Source: Desulfobacterales bacterium (GTDB lineage: Bacteria; Desulfobacterota; Desulfobacteria; Desulfobacterales; JAUCGF01). Taken from it: 26,497 nt of DNA. A program made the position numbers and the translations under genes. Below the pieces are notes generated by a model. The model was not told where the DNA came from. It did not search any database and saw only the letters and a list, made by a program, of their open reading frames with translations. The stretch is from positions 1 through 26,497 of the forward strand of contig JAOZRC010000002.1 of the NCBI GenBank assembly GCA_029940345.1, in the 5' to 3' direction. Of the stretch, positions 1 to 6,692 are shown piece by piece (within the stretch, counting starts at the first letter, position 1; each line of letters begins with the position of its first letter).

Positions 1-99
1 TATCATAAAAACGGAAAATCTTTAATTATGGAAAAACTAATTACTGAAAAAAAATCCGGGGGATGCAGTTGTGCTGAAAAGAACCCTAAGGGGAAATGA
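1..99 (+). CDS. C-terminal end of an unidentified protein (partial at window edge)
   Basis: A reading frame is open from the first base and stops with TGA at 97-99. Its last residues include a Cys-x-Cys motif (SGGCSCAEKNPKGK), which looks like a genuine charged, thiol-bearing tail. Only about 32 residues are visible, so no family can be named. An 18-bp near-perfect palindrome (112-129, arms GTTCACCA/TGGTGAAC) lies just downstream. It could be the end of a transcript or an operator. Chance open frame is a real alternative. Confidence 0.3.
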   Translation, partial: YHKNGKSLIMEKLITEKKSGGCSCAEKNPKGK

Positions 100-212
100 T
101 GCCTCAGTGATGTTCACCAGGTGGTGAACGAAGCAAAATCAGCAAATGGTGGTGCAATCAACCCGTTTATCAATTAATCTACAGGTGTTAACCAAAAATA
201 GAAGGACTGAAT

Positions 213-323
213 ATGATTGAGTTTTCAGCGAATTCAACCGCACCGCTAAGAGAATACTTTAATCAAAATAGAGATAAAGTGCGGTTTTCCGCTCGTTACG
301 AGGCTCCGCCTCGTAACGGATAA
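213..323 (+). pseudogene. Truncated small gene, start resembling a HesB/IscA-like protein
   Basis: The ATG at 213 is preceded at good spacing by GAAGGA (201-206). The first 25 residues (MIEFSANSTAPLREYFNQNR...) resemble the start of the small HesB/IscA-like proteins common in sulfate-reducing bacteria (pattern: MIE-hydrophobic-T/S-x-x-A, then L-x-E/D-YF). The frame then runs into a dispersed palindrome (294-318) and stops at 321-323 after 36 codons; the family is about 100 residues. The likely story is a gene whose 3' part was replaced by repeat and transposase debris. The family assignment rests on a short stretch and is weak. Confidence 0.3.
294..318. repeat. Dispersed GAGGC palindrome, copy 1
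   Basis: Arms CGTTACGAGGC (294-304) and GCCTCGTAACG (308-318) are perfect complements around a 3-base loop. The same core occurs at 6485-6513, so this is a dispersed palindromic unit and not a gene-specific hairpin. Here it lies inside the truncated ORF that starts at 213. Confidence 0.7.
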
Positions 324-327
324 TCTG

Positions 328-372
328 AGGCTCTGCCTCCTGCGCAAGACGACGTTTCAGCAGGCAGAGCCT
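328..372. repeat. Inverted repeat of the GAGGC-type sequence
   Basis: AGGCTCTGCCT (328-338) and AGGCAGAGCCT (362-372) are exact reverse complements separated by 23 bases. The core matches the palindromes at 294-318 and 6485-6513, so the left edge of the window carries a small cluster of this repeat type, next to a transposase remnant. Confidence 0.55.
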
Positions 373-477
373 TCCACAACTGCGGACTTTGCCAATGGCC
401 AGATAACGATTACCATTGCCGTAAACACGGCTCTGCTCGTTCAAGCCCTTCAGACCGGCTTCACAAAAAACCTCTGA

Positions 478-618
478 TGCACCAGAAGGGCGCCTTCTGA
501 CCTCATGGATTATTTCCGGACGATTGCCCGTCGCAAGGTGGTCAAAGACAGAACTGCCACCCTCAATGGGCGGCTCTATGAAACTCCCGTAGCGCTGATC
601 GGTAAAAGGGTTGAATAA
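478..618 (+). pseudogene. C-terminal fragment of a DDE-type transposase
   Basis: The plus-strand frame through 505-618 reads DYFRTIARRKVVKDRT, then LNGRLYETPVALIGKRVE and a stop. This is the beta-barrel-like segment found after the catalytic core in Mu/IS481-type DDE transposases (pattern RKV-x-K-D-R-T-x-x-L-N-G-R-L-Y-E-x-P-x-x-L-I-G-K-R-V). Upstream the frame closes at 475-477, and the remainder expected beyond GKRV is absent, so only about 45 codons survive. This is remembered family resemblance only; a profile search would settle it. The reading on the opposite strand (259-669) is taken to be a shadow. Confidence 0.5.
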
Positions 619-669
619 ACGGTAATACGGTCTGGGGGAATTTAATTCCGGGTCATTATGATATCTCAA

Positions 670-2943
670 TTATGATAAAGTTTTCTTTTTCAAAACTGCT
701 TTTATTTTATTTTCCTGCGTCCATTTTTTCCTGGCAGCTACTTTCACTTTGCTGACAAGCTGTTCAATATCAAACGGTTTGGTCAAATAATCAAACGCCC
801 CCAGTTCCATCAAAGTCGTTGCCGATTCAAGCTTGGTATGTCCAGTTAGCATAATGACTTCAGTCAGCGGAGCTATTTTATTAATTTCTTTGAGCGTCTC
901 CAGTCCGTCCATACCCGGCATTTTGACATCCAGGATAATAACATCCGGCTTTATATTCGTTTTTAGTTTAGCCACACATTCAGCGCCGTTAAAAGCCTGA
1001 ATGGTCTTGATATTTCTTCGTTCCAACCGTTTGGCAACAGCTTTCACATACGCAACTTCATCATCCACTAGCATTACGGATGGAGATTTGATGGTGATTT
1101 CCTCTTTAACACTACTGTCCGTTGTTTTCGTCCGGCCTTTCATATCACTGACTTTTGCGTTGTACAAAGCGATCACTGCCCGACGATTGAGCATTCCGAG
1201 CAAGATACCAGGATCATCGCTTTGCACCACCGGCAGGCTGTCGATATTTTTCATCGTAAATTTATTCAGAACAGAATTCAAATTTTCTTCAAAAGTAGTG
1301 GAAATAATCTCCGAATTTCCAATATCTATCATGCGTATGACGTCGTTTAACTCCGGTTTAAATAATATCCCGCGGATATCGTTAATGGAAAATATCTGTA
1401 CGAGCCGCTTTTCCTTATTCACCACCGGAAAGTAATGTTGGCCAGTCTCGCTAAAAAACTTTTTAAAATCGGAAAAGCTGTAATGGTACGGTACGGTTTC
1501 CACCTTATACACCGAATCAACGAGGTCATGTACATGGATATCCTGCAGGATATCTACAAAAAATTCGCCGGTGTGGGCGGGTGAAGCCACTTTGTTTTGA
1601 ACCTGTTTTTCATAGATGGTCCATCTACTGCCGAGGAGATACGTAAGAGAACATACCAACAGGCTCGGAAGCAGGAGATGGTAAGAATTGGTCATTTCAC
1701 TGACAAATATGATGGTCGAAATGGGGGTGTTGGAAACTGCCGTGAAAAAACCGGCCATACCGACGATGACAAAGGCTCCCGGTTGAGTGACGATACCAGG
1801 CATCAGGTAATGGAAAATCTTGCCGACCACCCCTCCCATAGCTCCCCCGATGACCACCGAAGGCCCGAACACGCCGCCGCTGCCGCCGGATCCGATGGAA
1901 AAAGAAGTGGTCATTACTTTGCCGACGGCCAGTAAAAACAGAAAGGGGATGGTCAGTTCATTGTTGATCGCGCCTTGGGCAAAACCATATCCGAACGCCA
2001 GCGTTTGAGGTAGAAAAAACCCGATGATCCCTGTGCAAAGCCCGCCGATGGCCGGTTTGATGTGATTGGGGACATTAAAAGCCTTGAAAAGTCTTGAAAC
2101 GCCGTAAAATGCTTTGACATAGAATACACCTGTGGCCACCAACACAAACGCCAGCACGATATAGGGACCTAGTTCAACCGGATTTTGAAATTTAAAATCA
2201 GGGGAGTCAAACAATGTTCCCCATCCAAAAAACAGGCAAAACACGCAATAAGCCACTACCGATGAAATCCCGGCCGGGATAATAATTTCGGATTCGATTT
2301 CAGGGTCTTTGTACAGCACTTCGGCCGCGAACAAGGCGCCCGCCAAGGGCGCCCGGAAGATACTTCCCACGCCGGCGCTGATTCCCGCAGCCATCATAAT
2401 GCGCCGTTCCCGTGAGGTGAGATTTAATTTGGTGGCCAGAAAAGACCCGAAACCGGCTCCGATTTGCGCAATCGGGCCTTCCCTGCCGCCTGAACCGCCG
2501 GTTGTTAATGTAATGGCCGAGGCGATGGTTTTGATAATAGGCACACGGCCGCGGATAAAACCGCCCTTGTGATGATAGGCCTCAATAGCGGCGTCGGTTC
2601 CGTGCCCTTCCGCTTCAGGAGCAAACGTATACACCAACCATCCGCTAAAAATCCCACCGATAGCCGGCAAAAATAGTAATATCCAACGGTTGAAAGGTGT
2701 ATGGGTAGGAAGCAAAAAATGATGTTCACCGGCTGGCGAGGGTGGGCGGTATCCGGCTATAAAATCCATAAAATAATGACTGCCCAACACACACAGCGTA
2801 TGAAACAAGACGGATCCGAGCCCTGCAATGATTCCAATAGCAACAAAATAGAAAACCCATTTACCGCCATGAACGATTTTTTGCGATTGCTGAGGCCCGA
2901 AGGCCCTATTCAAATGCTGTTGTATTTTTTCCTTAAGTTTCAT
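670..2943 (-). CDS. ClC anion channel/transporter fused to CBS pair and response-regulator receiver domain
   Basis: Membrane ClC protein of 757 residues. Residues ~25-450 are the ClC fold: gating glutamate E155 in GGREGP, GSGGSGGVFGP at 351-361, and Y444 in the last helix where the pore tyrosine sits. The first ion-site motif is GHGTDA (113-118) instead of GSGIP, and the internal proton-glutamate position reads FAAEVL (E208 followed by V). A CBS pair follows at ~465-600. Residues 621-757 are a complete REC domain: acidic pair D627/D628, phospho-acceptor D672, T700 and K722 are all present. That REC aligns without gaps to residues 4-140 of the stand-alone regulator at 2987-3433, with 91 of 137 identical by hand count. 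ClC-CBS is common; ClC with a C-terminal REC is not an architecture I know as standard. It follows the regulator gene by 43 bases in the same direction, so co-transcription is likely. The substrate is unknown; GREGP argues against the fluoride-specific subclass. Confidence 0.93.
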   Translation of the reverse strand: MKLKEKIQQHLNRAFGPQQSQKIVHGGKWVFYFVAIGIIAGLGSVLFHTLCVLGSHYFMDFIAGYRPPSPAGEHHFLLPTHTPFNRWILLFLPAIGGIFSGWLVYTFAPEAEGHGTDAAIEAYHHKGGFIRGRVPIIKTIASAITLTTGGSGGREGPIAQIGAGFGSFLATKLNLTSRERRIMMAAGISAGVGSIFRAPLAGALFAAEVLYKDPEIESEIIIPAGISSVVAYCVFCLFFGWGTLFDSPDFKFQNPVELGPYIVLAFVLVATGVFYVKAFYGVSRLFKAFNVPNHIKPAIGGLCTGIIGFFLPQTLAFGYGFAQGAINNELTIPFLFLLAVGKVMTTSFSIGSGGSGGVFGPSVVIGGAMGGVVGKIFHYLMPGIVTQPGAFVIVGMAGFFTAVSNTPISTIIFVSEMTNSYHLLLPSLLVCSLTYLLGSRWTIYEKQVQNKVASPAHTGEFFVDILQDIHVHDLVDSVYKVETVPYHYSFSDFKKFFSETGQHYFPVVNKEKRLVQIFSINDIRGILFKPELNDVIRMIDIGNSEIISTTFEENLNSVLNKFTMKNIDSLPVVQSDDPGILLGMLNRRAVIALYNAKVSDMKGRTKTTDSSVKEEITIKSPSVMLVDDEVAYVKAVAKRLERRNIKTIQAFNGAECVAKLKTNIKPDVIILDVKMPGMDGLETLKEINKIAPLTEVIMLTGHTKLESATTLMELGAFDYLTKPFDIEQLVSKVKVAARKKWTQENKIKAVLKKKTLS

Positions 2944-2986
2944 GATTACGATTTATGTTTTGAATTTGGGTGCTGCCGGACAAAAT

Positions 2987-3433
2987 TTAAGCGTAATAGA
3001 AAGGGCCATATTTTGACAAGGTTTCCTGTTTCAAAGCTTCCTCAATCTTTTTTTCATGCTCATGTTTTTTTTTGGCCGCTGCCTTCACTTTGCCGACAAG
3101 CAGTTCAATATCAAACGGTTTCATCAGATAATCAAAAGCTCCCTGTTTCATGCCTTCAATGGCTGACTCCATCGTAGCATGTCCGGTAAGCAAGATAACT
3201 TCTGTCATGGGAGTTGTCTTTTTAATTTCCTTTAACGTTTCATGCCCGTCCATGCCCGGCATCATGACATCCAGAACAATGACGTCAAGATTTTGATTTG
3301 ATTTCAGTTTTTCGAGTCCTTCGGCCCCGCTAAAGGCCGTAATGGTCTTAATGTTTCTATTGTTCAGCCGTTCGGCCATGGCTTTGACATAAGTTACTTC
3401 ATCATCCACTAACATAATGTATGGTTCTGTCAT
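2987..3433 (-). CDS. REC-only response regulator with conserved C-terminal tail
   Basis: Single receiver domain of 148 residues with no DNA-binding or enzymatic output domain. D10/D11, phospho-acceptor D55, T83 and K105 are intact, so it should accept phosphate from a histidine kinase or phosphotransferase. After the domain (~residue 122) comes a Lys/Glu-rich helical stretch and a hydrophobic/aromatic tail ending KYGPFYYA. The paralogue at 4082-4528 has the same tail and is identical at 114 of 148 positions (hand count). The REC on the ClC protein immediately downstream is also closely related but ends before KYGPFYYA. The start is supported by AAGGGAG upstream of ATG 3433. Its likely role is to signal to a protein partner, perhaps the neighbouring ClC proteins; this is inference. 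Confidence 0.92.
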   Translation of the reverse strand: MTEPYIMLVDDEVTYVKAMAERLNNRNIKTITAFSGAEGLEKLKSNQNLDVIVLDVMMPGMDGHETLKEIKKTTPMTEVILLTGHATMESAIEGMKQGAFDYLMKPFDIELLVGKVKAAAKKKHEHEKKIEEALKQETLSKYGPFYYA

Positions 3434-3589
3434 AAATATTCTCCCTTACTGTTGTTCTGGTATAACTGTGTATTTAATTTTTTATTATCGTTATTCTCGT
3501 TTCAACAATCCGGCACTGGAACATTCTCTCACGGACGCTCTTACATCAATCTGGAATATAGGGTGCCAATGGCGACTTGTAAGGCAAGG

Positions 3590-3814
3590 TTATTTCGCAT
3601 TTAACAGTTCATCAACACAAAGCCCTATATCTTTTGCAATTTTTTGCAATAGAATTGGCGAAATATCTCTACCCTTATGAAAAGAAACAGTAGTTACTCT
3701 TCCGTCTGTATGACGATACTGCTTATGAGAACCACGTTGCCGTGCTTCCTGGAAACCCAGTATTTCAAGTAATCGAGTTACCTTTTGCGGTTTTAGTGAA
3801 GGTGTTTGAGACAT
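3590..3814 (-). CDS. hicA: HicA-family toxin (mRNA interferase)
   Basis: A 74-residue protein with the HicA pattern: an N-terminal helix, LGF, RQRGSHKQYRH with catalytic His30, then GR-x-T-T-V and FHKGRDISP, ending in the I-A-x-D-I-G-L-x-x-DELL helix. HicA proteins fold like a double-stranded RNA-binding domain and cleave mRNA; the partner HicB blocks them. The start codon overlaps the stop of hicB by one base (TAATG), so the two are translationally coupled. Antitoxin-first order is the reverse of the classical hicAB layout but is seen elsewhere. The module sits between two paralogous response-regulator genes. Confidence 0.9.
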   Translation of the reverse strand: MSQTPSLKPQKVTRLLEILGFQEARQRGSHKQYRHTDGRVTTVSFHKGRDISPILLQKIAKDIGLCVDELLNAK

Positions 3815-4020
3815 TAAGCCACTGCTATCTGTTGAGTTCCAACAAACTCAGATTCCAGAGGAGGTTCTCCGTCCTCAAGCATCATTTCGATAACTTCTTT
3901 TAAGTTTTTATAGAGCTCATCCAAAGTCTCTGCTTGTGAATGCGCTCCTGCAAAATTTGGCACATAGCCTACATATAGTCCCGTATCTTTACAATGTTCG
4001 ACAATAGCTGTAAAGTTCAT
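3814..4020 (-). CDS. hicB: HicB-family antitoxin (short form)
   Basis: A 68-residue protein with the degraded RNase-H-like HicB core: a first strand MNFTAIVEHCKDTGLYVGYVPNF, the conserved GAHSQAETLDELYKNLKEVIEMML segment (positions ~25-48, broken here by function, not sequence), and an acidic GEPPLES end. It lacks the C-terminal helix-turn-helix or ribbon-helix-helix found in longer HicB proteins, so autoregulation by direct DNA binding is not obvious from the sequence. AGAAGGAGG precedes the ATG at 4020. It is the first gene of the hicBA pair and would neutralise HicA encoded directly downstream. Confidence 0.88.
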   Translation of the reverse strand: MNFTAIVEHCKDTGLYVGYVPNFAGAHSQAETLDELYKNLKEVIEMMLEDGEPPLESEFVGTQQIAVA

Positions 4021-4081
4021 TTTATTGCCTCCTTCTGGTTCCTCAAATCATTTGATATAACTGCCATTGTGTACAAAAAAA

Positions 4082-4528
4082 CTAAGCGTAGTAGAAAGGA
4101 CCATATTTTGACAAAGTTTCCTGTTTCAAAGCTTCCTCAATTTTTTTTTCATGCTCACGTTTTTTTTGGGCCGCCGACTCTACTTTACTGACCAATTCTT
4201 CAATATCACATGGTTTCATCAAATAATCATAAGCCCCTAATTTCATGCCATCAATGGCCGATTCCATCGTGGCGTGTCCGGTCAACATGATGACCTCAGT
4301 CAAGGGAGATGCTTTTTTAATTTTTTTGAGCGTCTCCAGCCCATCCATTCCCGGCATTTTGACATCCAGAACAACGACATCAAGCGTATCGTTCTTTTTC
4401 AATGTTTCAAGGCCTTCTTCCCCGCTAAAGGCCGAAATGGTCTTAATGTTTCTTTTTCCCAGGCGCTTGGCTATGGTTTCCACAAAAGGAACCTCATCAT
4501 CAACCAGCATAATGAATGGTGCCGTCAT
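4082..4528 (-). CDS. REC-only response regulator, paralogue of the 2987-3433 protein
   Basis: A 148-residue single receiver domain with D10/D11, phospho-acceptor D55, T83 and K105. The last 22 residues, through KYGPFYYA, are identical to those of the paralogue at 2987-3433, and the two genes are also very similar at the DNA level over their 3' ends, so they arose by tandem duplication. One difference in a functional spot is Cys instead of Phe two residues after the conserved Lys (KPCD versus KPFD). AAGGAGG sits just upstream of the ATG at 4528. It lies 104 bases downstream of the ClC gene at 4633-6396. Each ClC gene in this block therefore has one REC-only neighbour on the same strand. Confidence 0.92.
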   Translation of the reverse strand: MTAPFIMLVDDEVPFVETIAKRLGKRNIKTISAFSGEEGLETLKKNDTLDVVVLDVKMPGMDGLETLKKIKKASPLTEVIMLTGHATMESAIDGMKLGAYDYLMKPCDIEELVSKVESAAQKKREHEKKIEEALKQETLSKYGPFYYA

Positions 4529-4632
4529 GGTTATTCCTCCTTATTACAAAGTCAGTTTACATTTTTTCCTTGGTATTTCGGTTTCCAATGTTAGGGTGTT
4601 GCTGCTGAACACTGAAATCTAAAACCCGGCAT

Positions 4633-6396
4633 TCAAGTAATCGCTTTTTTAATCACAGCCTGATCGTAAGCTTCCAGGATATCCCGGCGCGTCAGGACGC
4701 CTAATAATTTCAAAGGTTCGTCCGGTGACACAACGGGAAGGATAGCGAAATCATCCGAAGTGATTTTTTCAAAAGCGGTGTTCAGATTATCCTCTATCGA
4801 CACGGTAATCGGGTCCGGCGTCATAATATCCCTGACGGTCATCTGTTCATCAATTTTTTCGACAAACAAGGCGTTATAATAATCAAGAAATGTAAGCACA
4901 CCAGTCATTTCCTCCTTTTTATTCACCACCACGAAATTGTTGGATCTGCTTTTGGGAAGATTTTCGGCAAACATTTTCAGGGGCAGATGCTCCGGAACGA
5001 TTTCTACCGTGTGATACATCACATTTTTTACTGGCATTGAAGCTAATATATTAACCTCCTTGCCCTCCCTGATATTTATCCCTCGTCTTATCAGTTTAAA
5101 GGTATAAATGGATTCACCACATAACCGTCTGGCAACCAGGGTGCTGATGATGCATGTAATCATAAGCGGAAGGATAATTTTGTAGTCACCGGTCATCTCA
5201 AAAATAATCAATATCGCTTGTAAGGGCCCATGCGTGGTTGCAGCAACAACCGCCCCCATGCCGACAACAGCATAAGCTCCGGGCGAGAGTACGATGGTCG
5301 GAAAGAGTTCGTTAACGATCAACCCAAAAGCGCCTCCCGCCATGGCGCCCATGAAAAGCGAAGGAGCGAAAATACCGCCGGAACCTCCTGATCCGATCGT
5401 AATCGCTGTGGCCAGAATTTTAAAGAGAACCAGAAGACCCATGAACCACCAGGACAGCTTTAGCATAAGAGCCAGATCGATACCACCGTAACCGACTCCT
5501 AATACCTGGGGAAAAGCAAGCCCTAACGCTCCCATCATCAATCCCCCTATAACAGCCTTGAGATATTCAGGAAACTTAATGGCGTCCCAGGCATCTTCGG
5601 TGCGATAGAGGAATAGAGTGAAACCTACGGCGACCAGGGCGCAAAGGACACCCAAAATAGCATACAAAGGAAATTCCAGGGGGCTGTGCAGGATATATTC
5701 AGGGAGAATAAATGCAGGGACATCCCCGAGATAATGCCGTGAAATAGCCGTGGCCGAGACGGCCGATATAATGATGGGGCTAAATGCGGCAATTCCAAAT
5801 TCACCGAGAATAATTTCAAGGGCAAAAATGGAACCGGCAATAGGGGCGTTGAAAGTGGCTGCAATACCGGCAGCAGCACCGCAACCGACCATGATCCTGA
5901 TTCGATCGCCCGAAACCTTGAACAGTTGCCCCAAAGACGAACCTACTGCGGATCCTATTTGAACGATGGGCCCCTCTCGTCCGACTGAACCGCCTGTTGC
6001 GATACAAACCGCGGATACAAAGGCTTTAATAAACACGATCCGCATTCTTATGATTCCCTGTTTAAGGGCAACGGCGTACATGACTTCCGGAACGCCGTGT
6101 CCCTTAGCTTCGCGGGCATAAAAATAAACGATTGGCCCCACAATCAATCCGCCAAGGGCCGGAATGAGAAGCCGCCAATACCAAGAGAACGATGTAACTA
6201 CGTCAAGCAATTCATCCGGTGAGCCATACGCAATCGTCTGGATGAAGTTTATAAGATAGCGAAACCCAACAGCTCCATAACCACCCGCCACCCCCACAAA
6301 AAGACCCAGTGCGACCATAGTCGTATGTTCATCTGAAAACAGGCGTCTGAGAGTTGAATGTAAGACTGAACTTTTTTTAGAAATTTGGGAGTCCAT
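4633..6396 (-). CDS. ClC chloride channel/transporter with C-terminal CBS pair
   Basis: A 587-residue ClC membrane protein. Motifs are GHGVPEV (99-105; His replaces the usual Ser of the central anion site), GREGP with gating glutamate E141, GGSGGIFAP (337-345) and a tyrosine in the final helix (Y431). The internal proton-glutamate position reads FALEII (E194 followed by I), as in some other bacterial ClC proteins. CBS domains occupy ~455-580, with the second ending in GVLTRRDILEAYD. Unlike the second ClC protein (670-2943) it has no receiver domain. GAAGGAAAG lies upstream of ATG 6396. Anion specificity and channel versus H+-exchanger mode cannot be read from the sequence. CBS pairs commonly bind adenine nucleotides and gate such proteins. 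Confidence 0.94.
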   Translation of the reverse strand: MDSQISKKSSVLHSTLRRLFSDEHTTMVALGLFVGVAGGYGAVGFRYLINFIQTIAYGSPDELLDVVTSFSWYWRLLIPALGGLIVGPIVYFYAREAKGHGVPEVMYAVALKQGIIRMRIVFIKAFVSAVCIATGGSVGREGPIVQIGSAVGSSLGQLFKVSGDRIRIMVGCGAAAGIAATFNAPIAGSIFALEIILGEFGIAAFSPIIISAVSATAISRHYLGDVPAFILPEYILHSPLEFPLYAILGVLCALVAVGFTLFLYRTEDAWDAIKFPEYLKAVIGGLMMGALGLAFPQVLGVGYGGIDLALMLKLSWWFMGLLVLFKILATAITIGSGGSGGIFAPSLFMGAMAGGAFGLIVNELFPTIVLSPGAYAVVGMGAVVAATTHGPLQAILIIFEMTGDYKIILPLMITCIISTLVARRLCGESIYTFKLIRRGINIREGKEVNILASMPVKNVMYHTVEIVPEHLPLKMFAENLPKSRSNNFVVVNKKEEMTGVLTFLDYYNALFVEKIDEQMTVRDIMTPDPITVSIEDNLNTAFEKITSDDFAILPVVSPDEPLKLLGVLTRRDILEAYDQAVIKKAIT

Positions 6397-6484
6397 ATTG
6401 TATGCTTTCCTTCACAGCCCGAGCAGGCTTGAAAAGTTAAAATTAAAACACAGTCTACCAACATAAACTGGGACGCAACAACAT

Positions 6485-6513
6485 CTCATTACGAGGCAGA
6501 GCCTCGTAATGAG
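6485..6513. repeat. Dispersed GAGGC palindrome, copy 2, in the 6397-6692 spacer
   Basis: A perfect 13-bp inverted repeat (CTCATTACGAGGC / GCCTCGTAATGAG) with a 3-base loop AGA. It shares TTACGAGGC/GCCTCGTAA with the copy at 294-318. It lies in the 296-base spacer between the DASS gene (6693) and the ClC gene (ATG 6396). No gene or convincing T-tailed terminator is seen elsewhere in that spacer. The symmetry could form a bidirectional RNA hairpin. Confidence 0.7.
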
Positions 6514-6692
6514 CAACGCGGTTAATTTATCTCACTTTTGTTGGCGGCAAAAAACAATACTGCCCGGAAGACCTTACCTGGTTTGAGCGATAAGCCGTTG
6601 GCTAATCACTCAATCCAAGTCTTTTCTTCTTCAAGACCATAAGCCTCGTTTCGACCAGTTATCCGACGAGCTACACCTTCGGAGCCAGGCAA

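Noticed and set aside
259..669. A 136-codon minus-strand open frame directly after the ClC-REC stop codon
   Set aside because: It starts with TTG abutting the stop, has no family resemblance, and covers a plus-strand transposase remnant and palindromes; judged a shadow.
6609..6692. 27-codon in-frame extension after the TAG stop of the DASS gene, suggesting readthrough or pyrrolysine use
   Set aside because: An open stretch of this length after a stop is expected by chance fairly often, and no supporting element is visible.
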